From Cytophagales bacterium (GTDB lineage: Bacteria; Bacteroidota; Bacteroidia; Cytophagales; 172606-1): a DNA stretch of 64,000 bases. Made by a program: the position numbers and the translations under genes. The stretch lies in NCBI GenBank assembly GCA_030446715.1, contig JAUJMU010000001.1, positions 783,297 through 847,296 on the forward strand. The letters are read 5' to 3'. Shown here piece by piece: positions 16,054 through 24,702 of the stretch (positions are counted from its first letter, which is position 1; every line of letters begins with the position of its first letter). The notes beneath the pieces were generated by a model that saw nothing but the letters and a program-made list of their open reading frames with translations, was not told the origin of the DNA and ran no database searches.

Positions 16054-16845
16054 GTGAATCTGGAATCCATCAGCAGGCAGGTAGCGCAGCTCAGCCGCGA
16101 AGTAGGTCAGTTCCTTCTGAAAGAAGGAGCCGGTTTTGACGTAGCCCGGCTAGAGTACAAAGGCGTAAACAACCTGGTCTCCTACGTAGACAAGGAAGCC
16201 GAAAAAGCACTGGTAAAGGGCCTGCGGGATATTCTGCCGGAAGCTGGTTTCATCACCGAAGAAGGCACCGTAATGGAAAAGTCCGAAATTTTCAACTGGG
16301 TGATTGACCCGCTTGACGGCACCACCAACTTTGTGCACCAGGTACCGCTGTTCTGCATCAGCGTAGGGCTGATTGAGGGGCAGGTGCCGGTTGCCGGTGT
16401 TGTGCACGAGCCGCACCGCAATGAATGTTTCACCGCCTGGAAGGGCGGCGGCGCGTACTGCAACGACCAGTCAATCCGCGTCTCAGCGGTGAAGAAGCTG
16501 GAAGACAGCCTGCTGGCAACGGGTTTTCCATACGCGGAAGGCGACAAGATGGAAATTTACCTCTCGATTCTGAAGGAACTGCTGCGCCGTTCGCACGGAT
16601 TACGCCGGCTGGGTTCGGCGGCCATTGATCTGGCATGGGTGGCCTGCGGCCGTTTTCAGGCCTTCTACGAATATAACCTCAATCCCTGGGATGTGGCGGC
16701 CGGCGTACTGCTGGTGCAGGAGGCGGGCGGCGTAGTGACCGACTTCAAGGGCGGCGACAACTTCGTATTCGGCGGGCAACTGGTTGCCTCCGGGCACATT
16801 CAGCAGGAGTTGCTGGACGTAATTGGTATGCACTGGAAGGGATAG
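16054..16845 (+). CDS. Inositol monophosphatase family protein
   Basis: A 263-residue Mg-dependent phosphatase of the inositol monophosphatase/SuhB family. Metal-binding motifs: EEGTVMEKSEIFNWVIDPLDGTTNFVH (the DPxDGT signature near 88-95) and LNPWDVAAGVLLVQEAGG near 213-228, with GSAAIDLAWVACGRFQAFYE before it. It could dephosphorylate inositol phosphate, fructose bisphosphate, PAP or a related compound. The start is GTG at 16054. It sits 43 nt after lnt on the same strand and may be the last gene of that operon. Confidence 0.9.
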   Translation: MNLESISRQVAQLSREVGQFLLKEGAGFDVARLEYKGVNNLVSYVDKEAEKALVKGLRDILPEAGFITEEGTVMEKSEIFNWVIDPLDGTTNFVHQVPLFCISVGLIEGQVPVAGVVHEPHRNECFTAWKGGGAYCNDQSIRVSAVKKLEDSLLATGFPYAEGDKMEIYLSILKELLRRSHGLRRLGSAAIDLAWVACGRFQAFYEYNLNPWDVAAGVLLVQEAGGVVTDFKGGDNFVFGGQLVASGHIQQELLDVIGMHWKG

Positions 16846-16929
16846 AGAGTAACCTTGCAGAAAAAAGCCGCACTCAGGTGAATGTAAATGAAGCTAAACC
16901 CGTTATACTACCATAAAACCACTACCGTC

Positions 16930-17064
16930 ATGCACCATCAGCCAAAGGCCGCATCAGGATTCTTATCGGGAGCAGGCAGGTTGATTTCCAGAATTCCTTA
17001 TGCAGAAATGCCCGCTTACCTCGTTTTGGGGTTGATTGCGCTGATGGTGTCTGTCATTGGCTAA
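16930..17064 (+). CDS. Very small membrane protein
   Basis: A 44-residue open frame starting ATG. Residues 1-28 are polar to amphipathic (MHHQPKAASGF... ending PYAEMPA), followed by one hydrophobic helix (YLVLGLIALMVSVIG) that runs to the C-terminus. It is followed 28 nt later by the Cys-rich membrane protein on the same strand. The intact reading frame, a clean single membrane helix, and the position suggest a real small protein, but no family is recognised and this could be chance. Confidence 0.45.
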   Translation: MHHQPKAASGFLSGAGRLISRIPYAEMPAYLVLGLIALMVSVIG

Positions 17065-17092
17065 CTGGCCGAATTTATTCAATAAGAAGATT

Positions 17093-17284
17093 ATGATTGA
17101 GCAAATAGTCATTTTTCTGATCTTCCTTTCAGCGGTTACATACCTGTTTAACACGGTGCGGAAGAGTTTCAGTGCCAAAAGCGGAGGCTGTGCCAAAGGA
17201 TGCGGAGGCGGCTGCAGCACCATTGACTTCAGCAAGATTGAAGCGGAGATGAAAAAGAAGAAATTAGAAATGGCCGGAAAGTAG
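17093..17284 (+). CDS. Cys-rich single-pass membrane protein
   Basis: A 63-residue protein: a membrane helix (about 3-20), then CAKGCGGGC, a four-residue gap and a Lys-rich helical tail. Length and layout resemble FeoB-associated Cys-rich membrane proteins, small partners of ferrous-iron transporters, where three closely spaced cysteines may bind metal. No feoA or feoB lies in the window, so that role is unproven. The ATG at 17093 starts just before the helix; a TTG 36 nt upstream is less likely. A shared bidirectional terminator follows. Confidence 0.7.
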   Translation: MIEQIVIFLIFLSAVTYLFNTVRKSFSAKSGGCAKGCGGGCSTIDFSKIEAEMKKKKLEMAGK

Positions 17285-17321
17285 GTTCTACTGAACACTC
17301 CACTTCCGGTTGATAAACAAA

Positions 17322-17356
17322 GAAGCCATCCTTGTCTGAAGGATGGCTTCTTCTTT
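17322..17356. terminator. Bidirectional terminator between the Cys-rich and WG genes
   Basis: A perfect 10-bp stem, GAAGCCATCC with GGATGGCTTC (17322-17331 and 17341-17350), followed by T-rich sequence on the plus strand. It sits between two converging genes. Confidence 0.85.
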
Positions 17357-17378
17357 TATTTCACTTCTGTGTGTGGGT

Positions 17379-18836
17379 TTAATTTGCCGGTGCGGCAATG
17401 GCAATGCCTTCCACGTTGCAGTTATAACCCTTGTAGGGAACGCACTTTCCTTCCTTGTTCAGATAAAATACCGATTCGCCTTTGCTCACTTTCACCAGAC
17501 CGTCGGCGAAGTAATGGATTTCGTCGTACTCGGCCAGGATTACCAACTTGCCCGTCTGGTCAATGAAACCAAACTTGCCTTTGATTTTTACCCCAGCCAG
17601 TCCTTCGGAAAAGTCGTAGGCCTCATCAAAGTTGGTGGGGATCACCACTTGATTCTGGCGGTTGATGTAGCCCATCTTGTCGCCTTTCCGCACAATCGCC
17701 AGCTCGTTTACGAAGGGGTACACTTTATCGTAAGTCATCGGGATCACCGTTTTGCCGGTTTTGTCAATGAAGCCCTGCTTGTCGTTTTTGGTGGCTATGG
17801 CCAGGTCGCCGGAGAAATGCGAAACTTCGTCGAAGCTAAGGGGGATGGTTATCTTCCCGGCGCGGTCAATAAAGCCCCACTTGTTGTTCTTCCGCACCTT
17901 GGCGAGGTTATCCGAGAAGCTGGATACTTCGTCGTAGGGCAGGGAAATCTTCACCTCGCCATAATGGTTGATCAGGGCAAACACATCATTCGTTTTCACC
18001 AGCGCCAGGCTGTCCGAGAAGGAAGTGGCATAGTCGTATTCAAACGAAACAGCTACCCGGCCGCTGCGGTCAATGAAGCCAAACCGGCCGTCGCTTTCTA
18101 CCAGGGCCAGTCCTTCAGAAAAAGAAGAAATGTTGTTATAAAGCAGGGAAGCCATCTGGCGGCCCTTGTTGTCAATCAGCAGCCAGTGATAACCTTTTTT
18201 CACAAGCGCCTGCCCATCCATAAAGGGCGATACTTCTTCATAATTGAGGGCAATGGAAACGGCACCGGCTTTGTTGATGTATCCCCACTTATTGCCCCGG
18301 CGTACACCGCACAGGTCTTCTGAGAAATATAAGATTTCATCGTAGGCCAGCGGGATCACCGCCATTCCTTTTTTATCAATGAACCCCTTCTTACCCTTGC
18401 GCTCCACTATAGCCAGTCCTTCAGAGAAGGAGCCGGCAAAGTCAAATGTGGCCGGAATTACTACTTTGCCTTTTTTGTCGACAAAACCCCATTTCCTGGC
18501 TTGCTCGAAGCGGGCCATGCCTTCCACGAAGGAGGAAACGTAGTCAAATGAAAGCGGGATGATCTCCCGGCCCGTTGTGTCCACAAAGCCGGACTGGCCG
18601 TTTTTTACGACTTTGGCCAGCCCGTCGCGGAACTCGTAGGCCATGTCGTATTTAGGAGTTACCAGTTGGGTATTGGTAGCCTGATCTTTGAAACCATACA
18701 GGCCGCCTTCGGCATAAGGTATTTTCTGCTGGGCATGCACTGATACGGCAAGGGCTCCGCACAAAAATGTGTGCAGCATACCCTTCAGTCCTGTCCGGAC
18801 TGCCGGCATGGTACCGGGAGCGGTGAAAATTTTCAT
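17379..18836 (-). CDS. WG repeat-containing exported protein
   Basis: A 485-residue protein made of about a dozen WG repeats of roughly 35-37 residues after an N-terminal export signal. Each repeat carries a motif such as KWGFVDKKGKVVIP, GKFGFIDQTGKLVI or KMGYINRQNQVVIP followed by a YDE...FSEGLA segment. WG repeats probably form a beta-propeller or extended beta structure; function unknown. ATG at 18836 is taken as start; ATG at 18920 would add 28 residues. The C-terminus ends in a short Cys-containing segment (GKCVPYKGYNCNVEG). Confidence 0.85.
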   Translation of the reverse strand: MKIFTAPGTMPAVRTGLKGMLHTFLCGALAVSVHAQQKIPYAEGGLYGFKDQATNTQLVTPKYDMAYEFRDGLAKVVKNGQSGFVDTTGREIIPLSFDYVSSFVEGMARFEQARKWGFVDKKGKVVIPATFDFAGSFSEGLAIVERKGKKGFIDKKGMAVIPLAYDEILYFSEDLCGVRRGNKWGYINKAGAVSIALNYEEVSPFMDGQALVKKGYHWLLIDNKGRQMASLLYNNISSFSEGLALVESDGRFGFIDRSGRVAVSFEYDYATSFSDSLALVKTNDVFALINHYGEVKISLPYDEVSSFSDNLAKVRKNNKWGFIDRAGKITIPLSFDEVSHFSGDLAIATKNDKQGFIDKTGKTVIPMTYDKVYPFVNELAIVRKGDKMGYINRQNQVVIPTNFDEAYDFSEGLAGVKIKGKFGFIDQTGKLVILAEYDEIHYFADGLVKVSKGESVFYLNKEGKCVPYKGYNCNVEGIAIAAPAN

Positions 18837-19077
18837 ATAAGCAATTTTTATGGAGGCAGATTGGCTGAAAAAGACCATAGCTGGTTGAAGGCTATATGGC
18901 TGAATACTGCCGGAGCCCATACGGGGAATCGCGTACGCGCGGAAGGACGTAAGAAAGAGAGAAAAAGTGTGCCGGAAATGAAGTAAATTTTACCGGCAAT
19001 GCCGGAAACTGACGCACCGGCGTTCGACAAAAGAGATATTTTGTTCGATAAGAATAGCGGAAGTAACGACTAAAAAT

Positions 19078-20100
19078 TTACCCCCATACTTGAGTACCTT
19101 CGGTGCAGTTGCGGCACATCTCTACCTGATCCCGGGACTGCAGCAGGGTCTGGCGAAAATTGCGGTAGGGTTGCCCGTTCCATAATTGCCGGAAGGTATC
19201 TTTCTGTAGGTCACCGAGTTGGTAACGGGCATCTTTGTCAAAGCAGCAGGGTACCACCGCGCCGTTCCAGGTGATTACGCAGCTATGCCACATCTTCCAG
19301 CAGTGATTGAGCAGATGATTTTTCACCCTATAGCTGCCGTCAGCATTTTTACGATACCGTGAATATTCTTCCAGCGTAGGCAGCAATGGTGAGCCCTGCT
19401 GGTAATCATAGATCTGGGCGGTTTTGAGGCCGACTGAATCCACGCCCAGTTCCCGGGCCAGCTTTTTTACTTCCCCGATCTGGTGTTCGTTGGGCTTCAC
19501 CACCAGAAACTGAAAAACCACGTGCGGCGTACGGGAGCGGAGTTTCTTCTTCCATTTTATCACGTTCCGGGCTCCTTCCAGCACCTTTTCCAGCTTGCCG
19601 CCAACGCGGTACTGCTGGTAAACCTCCTGCGTAGTGCCGTCTACGGAAATAATCAACCGGTCAAGACCCGATTCTACGGTTTTGCGGGCATTGGCGTCGG
19701 TCAGGTAATGGCCATTGGTGGAGGTGGCGGTGTAAATTTTCCGGGAAGCGGCGTAACTGACCATTTCCAGAAACTTCGGGTGCAGGTAAGGTTCTCCCTG
19801 GAAATAGAAGGTTAAGTACAAGAGGGTGCTGCTCAGTTCATTGACGGTGCGCCGGAAAAAATCTTCGTCCAGCATGCCCGTCGGGCGGGTAAAAGACCGC
19901 AGGCCACTGGGGCATTCGGGGCAGCGCAGGTTGCAGGAGGTAGTAGGCTCAAAGGCGATGCTGACCGGCAGGCCCCGGTGTTCGGCTTTGCCCGTCAGCT
20001 TTGAATAGTAGTAACTGCCCAGCACCTGCAGGCCGTTCCACGCCCGGCGCGGGGTAACTTTAGTCAGCAGGTTCAGCGTATCCGTAAGGGAACCGGGCAT
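19078..20100 (-). CDS. Radical SAM/SPASM domain protein
   Basis: A 340-residue radical SAM enzyme. The [4Fe-4S]-SAM site is CNLRCPEC (Cys-x3-Cys-x2-Cys) near residue 57, followed by TGMLDEDFF and LYLTFYFQGEPYLHPKFLEM. The C-terminal SPASM region holds further cysteines (HCWKMWHSC, VVPCCFD, MCRNCTEG) for auxiliary clusters. Such proteins modify peptides, proteins or small substrates. No obvious precursor peptide or partner gene lies next to it; the neighbours are a WG-repeat protein and, divergently, a USP. Substrate unknown. Confidence 0.9.
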   Translation of the reverse strand: MPGSLTDTLNLLTKVTPRRAWNGLQVLGSYYYSKLTGKAEHRGLPVSIAFEPTTSCNLRCPECPSGLRSFTRPTGMLDEDFFRRTVNELSSTLLYLTFYFQGEPYLHPKFLEMVSYAASRKIYTATSTNGHYLTDANARKTVESGLDRLIISVDGTTQEVYQQYRVGGKLEKVLEGARNVIKWKKKLRSRTPHVVFQFLVVKPNEHQIGEVKKLARELGVDSVGLKTAQIYDYQQGSPLLPTLEEYSRYRKNADGSYRVKNHLLNHCWKMWHSCVITWNGAVVPCCFDKDARYQLGDLQKDTFRQLWNGQPYRNFRQTLLQSRDQVEMCRNCTEGTQVWG

Positions 20101-20108
20101 GGGCAGGG

Positions 20109-20172
20109 TTTGTCAGAATCGGGATTTGTCGGAATCAGGATGCGCAAGATTACCGGATTATCCGGATTCAGG
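20109..20172. repeat. Stuttered GTCAGAATCGGGATT element
   Basis: TTTGTCAGAATCGGGAT is directly followed by TTTGTCGGAATCAGGAT (20109-20141), then CCGGATTATCCGGATTCAGG (20153-20172). It sits between the start of the radical SAM gene and the USP gene, which are divergent. Same general design as the other stuttered repeats but different words. The rest of the 279-nt gap shows no gene. Confidence 0.6.
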
Positions 20173-20379
20173 TACCGGTCATTTTTCTTTATTGGAGAAT
20201 CTATAACACTACTGCCCGTACTGCTTTCATTACTACCAGGACCGCACGTAGATTTCACGGAATGTTAATGGATTTAACTTATTGGGAACTGACGAAATAT
20301 TTTATAATTGTATCACCAAGTCCTTACTCCCGTTCCGGCCTGTTCCGGCTGATACTGGTAAACCTTAACCGGAAGTCTC

Positions 20380-21186
20380 ATGTTCACCATCCTGTTTCCT
20401 ACTGATTTTTCCGCACCAGCTGCCCATGCCCTGCAGTACGCCGTGTCTCTGGCCGAGAAAATAGCGGCCAGAGTGGTGCTTTTCCACGCAGTGCCCGTAC
20501 CGCTGCAGGACCCGAATACCTTTTTTAAACCCTCGGAGATATACAGCCGCGATGAATCACAGGCTAAGCTGGAAGCGTTGAGGGCCCAGGTGGTTACCCG
20601 GGTTCCCTGCGACACGGTGCTCAAGGTGGGCTACTCCGTCACGGAGCTGACCGATTTTATGGAGGAGAATCTGGTGGATCTGGTGGTGATCGGCACCCGT
20701 GGCGCCGGTGATACACCCGATACGCTGGTGGGCAGTACCACCGCCGGCCTGATCCAGAAATCAAAAAGACCAGTGCTGGTAATTCCGGCCGGGGCCTCAT
20801 TTGTGCTCCCGCAACGGATTGTGCTGGGTGCCGACCTGAAAGAAACGGCCCGCACCTCACTTGAACCGCTGATTGCGCTGGCCCGGCTCTTCAGAGCGGA
20901 AATACTGGTGGTAAATGTAACTTCGGATGCCAGCGAACTGCCGGAGGAAAAAGCGGTGGAGGCGCTGAAGCTGGAAGACTACCTGGAGGAGGTACCCGCC
21001 TCGGTACACGTAGTGGTGGACGACGAAGTGTACGAAGCCATTGAAGATTTTGCCTTGGCGAACAATGCCCAACTACTGGCAGTGGTAGCCCGCCGGCGTG
21101 GGTTCTTCGCCTCCTTTTTCCACGACAGTGTTACCCGTAAGCTGACGCTGCATACTGACCTGCCGCTGCTGGCGCTGGTAGAATAA
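20380..21186 (+). CDS. Universal stress protein, tandem domains
   Basis: A 268-residue protein with two USP domains (about 1-140 and 145-268). The first has the full ATP-binding motif pattern G-x2-G-x9-G-[ST] (GTRGAGDTPDTLVGST) followed by KRPVLVIP. The second lacks that motif at its usual place (VVARRRGFFASFFHDSVTRKL), so it probably does not bind ATP in the standard way. Cytoplasmic; role in stress or energy-limited survival is inferred from the family. Confidence 0.9.
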   Translation: MFTILFPTDFSAPAAHALQYAVSLAEKIAARVVLFHAVPVPLQDPNTFFKPSEIYSRDESQAKLEALRAQVVTRVPCDTVLKVGYSVTELTDFMEENLVDLVVIGTRGAGDTPDTLVGSTTAGLIQKSKRPVLVIPAGASFVLPQRIVLGADLKETARTSLEPLIALARLFRAEILVVNVTSDASELPEEKAVEALKLEDYLEEVPASVHVVVDDEVYEAIEDFALANNAQLLAVVARRRGFFASFFHDSVTRKLTLHTDLPLLALVE

Positions 21187-21252
21187 TTGCAGAGTGAAGA
21201 AAAATGCCTTGTCACCAGAATGTCTATTGTCTCATGTCTTACGTAGGGCTGC

Positions 21253-21993
21253 TTATTCTCCTCCGTGTAGATGACGGCTGGTCAGTCTGCTTTCCGTAAG
21301 TATCCGCCTGATGGTCATGAAGCGACGCCGGTAACCGGGCCTGGTCAGAGAATCGTATTTGACGTAAGGTGCCTGGACACCCGACGAAGAGTGGATAAAC
21401 TTGATGTCGTCGCCTTTGTTTTTCACAATGATGCCGGCATGGCCAACTTCCTGGCTGTCTTCACTGGTGCCAGTAAAAAAGATCAGGTCGCCCGGGCGGG
21501 CCGCGGCTTCAGATACTTCTTCGCCTTCCCGGATCATAAACTGGGTAGAGGGCGGTAAGTCTATGCCAAAGTTTTTAAACACGTGCGCAATGTAGCCCGA
21601 GCAGTCAAACCCGTCGTTGCCCTGCCCCCGGGGCCGGTAAGGCGTACCCAGGAAGGTAGCGGCATAATTCGCAACTTCATCACCTAGGCCCGGTCTGGGA
21701 GGCAATGAATCGGCCCGGAAAGCAGGTTTTACTTTCTGCTCCGGGTCTTTTTCCGGCGCGGCGTCCGGTTCAGGCATCACCTCTTCCCGTACTTCCTGAT
21801 CGGCTGGCTGGTCGTACGCCAAAGGTGTTGTGCTGTTCTGGCTTTTGCCCCACTGGTACCCCACGGCCAGGCCGGAAAGGAAGCCTACCAGCAGCAGGAC
21901 CAGTATACCAATTATCAGAGGCTTGATGTCTTTTTTGCCGTGCCACCCACCGGGCAGGTAACTACCGGTCTGATTGAGGGATGTTGCGCTCAT
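21253..21993 (-). CDS. NlpC/P60 (C40) peptidase, membrane-anchored
   Basis: A 246-residue peptidase with one N-terminal membrane helix (about 26-46), an acidic Pro/Glu linker, and a C-terminal NlpC/P60 domain (about 107-235). The catalytic Cys is in GFDCSGYIAHVF and the His in EVGHAGIIVK, followed by FIHSSSG. It would cleave peptide stems of peptidoglycan in the periplasm. Its start overlaps the end of the upstream L,D-transpeptidase gene by 32 nt in a different frame, so the two are co-transcribed and probably coupled. Confidence 0.9.
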   Translation of the reverse strand: MSATSLNQTGSYLPGGWHGKKDIKPLIIGILVLLLVGFLSGLAVGYQWGKSQNSTTPLAYDQPADQEVREEVMPEPDAAPEKDPEQKVKPAFRADSLPPRPGLGDEVANYAATFLGTPYRPRGQGNDGFDCSGYIAHVFKNFGIDLPPSTQFMIREGEEVSEAAARPGDLIFFTGTSEDSQEVGHAGIIVKNKGDDIKFIHSSSGVQAPYVKYDSLTRPGYRRRFMTIRRILTESRLTSRHLHGGE

Positions 21994-23701
21994 AAGCTTG
22001 GGAATTTTGGCTCGTAATCTGTTCTTTCAATTGAATGGCCTGGATCTGTTTCTGGTCCAGGCCGTAGATGTCATGGCGCATCTGCAGCCGGTTCTGTTCA
22101 TCTACCCACGCGGTATGGTACGTAATGGCAATCGGCACCTTATCGTGCAGATCCACCCGCTTCGGCTCTTTTAATTTCGTGTATCGGACCAGTTGTTCAC
22201 CCGTCCAGCCCGGGTTGCCAGCCAGTACATAGTTTACAAGTTCATCGGGCTGCTCCACCCGGATACAGCCGTGACTGACGGCCCGGTTGTTTGCCTCGAA
22301 TAAATGAGATGCCGGTGTATCATGCAGGTAAATAAACAACGGATTAGGCAGCATGAACTTCATCCGGCCCATCGGGTTGTCGGGTCCCGGCTTCTGCACA
22401 ATGCGGTATTCAAACGTTGAGGCCGGCATATTGCGCCAGTTGATCTGCCGAGGATTCAGTTTTTTGGCATTCAGCGTATCCCAGCTGTCGTACAGCACCA
22501 TGTTCCGCTTTTCCAGGTAGCCCGGGTTCTGCTGCAGCATGGGCAGGATTTCGCGGCGGGCAATGGTCAGCGGAATCGTCCAGTCGGGGCTGAACATAAT
22601 GTATTCCAGCGTATCCGTAAAAATGGGCGTGGCCGCGTACTCATCGCCCACGATCACCCGCATATCCATGGTCTGGGCCCCGTTTTCGTACGCCTTCAGC
22701 CGGGACTCAGGTACGTTGACCGTCAGGTATCTGTCGCCGGAGCTTTCGGGCCTCCAGCGGAGGTGTTCCATGTTGATCTGAATGGTTCCGATTACTTCCT
22801 CCACCGGCCGGTTCAGTGCCTTCAGGGTGGCTTCGTCCAGCATTCCGGTTGTGTCCAGGCCGTGTAATTGCTGAAACTGCCTCAGGCGGATGCTTTCGTC
22901 GATGACAGGGATTTGCCGGTTGTTGCCGGAGCCTGATGCAGCCGCAGAGTCTGCCAGTCTATCGAAAGCGAGTCGTTGGCGCAGCAGGGCATTGTTTGAG
23001 TTCAAACTGCTTCTTTGGGTGCTGTTGCCTGCCGAAACAGCGGCCCAGCCACCGCCTGCCGCAATTTTGCGATAGCGGGCCAGCTCATTTTTAAGCAATG
23101 CATACTGAGGATGATCCGGCGAAAGTTTCTGTAAGGATTGCCGGATGTTGTTATTCTGCAAGGCGTTCTGCAGATGTTCATTCAGGTCCATTTGTCGGGG
23201 GTGGGCAATCCAGTTGGTATCAATGGTGTGCGGGTCAAGGCGGCCGGCAAGCAGGTGCGAGGCATATTTCAGGTACTGGGTTGTAGCCAGTATTTCCAGC
23301 TGTTTGGTTGTTTCGGGACGGTTGGCTGCCGAATCCTCCTTTGCAGCGTCCCGCAGGCGCTTCAGTTCAGTTATCTGATAGATTTTGGGATCAAGGCCTT
23401 CCGCTCCGGCGCTGTCCAGTGCCACAATCAATGAATCAACCAGCGGAAGAACAGTGTCGCCACGGCTCCAGGCCGTTTCGTAATTGCGGCTGCTGTAAAA
23501 CCTTTCCAACTCCTGCTGCTGCAGGGGCCTGAGTTCCTGCTCGGTAAAAAAGCTGGTGCCTTTTATGGAGTCAATGCCTGCTCTGAGGGGACTTGTGGTC
23601 TGGCGCTGCCCTTCATTGCCATCTCCGCTTCCACAGGCAGCCATCCAGCAGGAAGCTACTACTCCTAAACCGTAAGCCAGCAGATTTCTTCCCTTTTTCA
23701 T
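21962..23701 (-). CDS. L,D-transpeptidase (YcbB-like)
   Basis: A 579-residue exported protein: lipoprotein-like signal (VASCWMAAC near residue 22), an N-terminal scaffold region, a peptidoglycan-binding domain (about 275-310, SIRLRQFQQLHGLDTTGMLDEATLKAL), and a YkuD catalytic domain (about 330-520). The catalytic motif is HDTPASHLFEANNRAVSHGCIRVEQPDELVNYVL, with the nucleophile Cys in SHGCIR. It forms 3-3 cross-links in peptidoglycan. It precedes and overlaps an NlpC/P60 peptidase gene, giving a cell-wall remodelling pair. Confidence 0.92.
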   Translation of the reverse strand: MKKGRNLLAYGLGVVASCWMAACGSGDGNEGQRQTTSPLRAGIDSIKGTSFFTEQELRPLQQQELERFYSSRNYETAWSRGDTVLPLVDSLIVALDSAGAEGLDPKIYQITELKRLRDAAKEDSAANRPETTKQLEILATTQYLKYASHLLAGRLDPHTIDTNWIAHPRQMDLNEHLQNALQNNNIRQSLQKLSPDHPQYALLKNELARYRKIAAGGGWAAVSAGNSTQRSSLNSNNALLRQRLAFDRLADSAAASGSGNNRQIPVIDESIRLRQFQQLHGLDTTGMLDEATLKALNRPVEEVIGTIQINMEHLRWRPESSGDRYLTVNVPESRLKAYENGAQTMDMRVIVGDEYAATPIFTDTLEYIMFSPDWTIPLTIARREILPMLQQNPGYLEKRNMVLYDSWDTLNAKKLNPRQINWRNMPASTFEYRIVQKPGPDNPMGRMKFMLPNPLFIYLHDTPASHLFEANNRAVSHGCIRVEQPDELVNYVLAGNPGWTGEQLVRYTKLKEPKRVDLHDKVPIAITYHTAWVDEQNRLQMRHDIYGLDQKQIQAIQLKEQITSQNSQAYERNIPQSDR

Positions 23702-23770
23702 AGGCCGTTATACGTTGGAAAGGGATCTGAGTTCCCGGACAGCTGCTGATCACACCCACTGTAGCCATAA

Positions 23771-23827
23771 AAATACTTCTTGACTTGTACTGAAGTATTT
23801 AATACTATTGTGATATCAAAATACTAT
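23771..23827 (+). promoter_or_regulatory. Promoter with four AATACT/AGTATT half-sites upstream of SPFH-Arc
   Basis: AATACT words occur at 23772, 23801 and 23820 and its complement AGTATT at 23794; 23794-23806 forms the palindrome AGTATTTAATACT, and AAATACTT (23771-23778) is an exact inverted repeat of AAGTATTT (23793-23800). A promoter overlaps: CTTG (23779-23782) with N20 and TACTATTG (23803-23810), or alternatively TTGACT-N17-TACTAT. This looks like an operator for a dimeric repressor, possibly the Arc-like protein of the same operon. Inference from sequence only. Confidence 0.55.
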
Positions 23828-23831
23828 CATT

Positions 23832-24686
23832 ATGATAAAGGAGAAAAACTACAGTACCATTTCCGGTTACGTAATGCTGCTGGTGCATCTGGCGTTGCCG
23901 GCAGCGATCTACCTGGTGCTGGTACAAGATCTGCTCTGGCTGGCCATTTTGTTGGGCGTAATCTGGTTGTTTACACTTTTTGGCTATTTTATCAATAACC
24001 CGAATCAGTCAAAGGTATTGCTGCTGTTTGGCGCCTACAAGGGTACCTCACGGGACGTAGGTTTGCGGTGGACCAACCCTTTTTACACCAAAAAGCATAT
24101 CTCTCTCCGGGCACGTAACTTCAATGGCAGTACGCTGAAGGTAAATGACAAACTTGGCAACCCCATTGAAATTGCGGCCGTACTGGTGTGGCAAGTGCAG
24201 GATACGGCCAGGGCCATGCTGGAGGTAGACGACTTCGGGCAATACGTGGTAATCCAGAGCGAAGCAGCCGTGCGGCATCTGGCCAATACATTCCCTTACG
24301 ACAACTTTGAAGACGAGGTAGTTGACCTCACCCTGCGGGCCAGTACGGAGCAGGTAAATGAACTGCTGGAGCATGAACTGAACGCACGGCTGGCCCGGGC
24401 AGGCATCCATGTGCTGGAAGCGCGGATCAGCCACCTGGCCTATGCCCAGGAGATTGCCGGAGCCATGCTGCAGCGACAGCAAGCCACTGCCGTGGTTGCC
24501 GCCCGCCGTCAGATTGTGGAGGGCGCCGTCGGGATGGTAGAGATGGCACTTGAGCGGCTTTCCGAAAAGCAGATCGTGAATCTGGATGAGGAGCGGAAGG
24601 CGGCAATGGTCAGCAACCTGCTGGTGGTGTTGTGCGGCGAGAAAGGTACTCAGGCGGTTGTGAATGCAGGTACATTACACCATTGA
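23832..24686 (+). CDS. SPFH domain (band 7/slipin-like) membrane protein
   Basis: A 284-residue protein with two closely spaced N-terminal membrane segments (about 10-60), then an SPFH/band 7 domain (about 75-235): [104 protein letters not shown]. It resembles flotillin/slipin scaffold proteins that organise membranes or regulate proteases. Followed after 12 nt by a ribbon-helix-helix (Arc-like) gene. The ATG at 23832 follows directly on the candidate operator. Confidence 0.9.
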   Translation: MIKEKNYSTISGYVMLLVHLALPAAIYLVLVQDLLWLAILLGVIWLFTLFGYFINNPNQSKVLLLFGAYKGTSRDVGLRWTNPFYTKKHISLRARNFNGSTLKVNDKLGNPIEIAAVLVWQVQDTARAMLEVDDFGQYVVIQSEAAVRHLANTFPYDNFEDEVVDLTLRASTEQVNELLEHELNARLARAGIHVLEARISHLAYAQEIAGAMLQRQQATAVVAARRQIVEGAVGMVEMALERLSEKQIVNLDEERKAAMVSNLLVVLCGEKGTQAVVNAGTLHH

Positions 24687-24702
24687 TATGGCATTGATAT
24701 GG
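24681..24702 (+). repeat. 11-bp tandem duplication at the SPFH/Arc junction
   Basis: CATTGATATGG occurs twice in direct succession (24681-24691, 24692-24702). The first copy holds the stop codon of the SPFH gene; the second holds the ATG of the Arc-like gene. It looks like a recent slip duplication. Confidence 0.9.

Noticed and set aside
17343-18323. 326-codon plus-strand frame across the WG-repeat gene
   Set aside because: An antisense shadow of the WG repeats; its apparent periodicity comes from the repeats themselves.
19078-20100. Radical SAM/SPASM gene as a RiPP locus
   Set aside because: No precursor-like peptide, transporter or protease is adjacent; the neighbours are unrelated.
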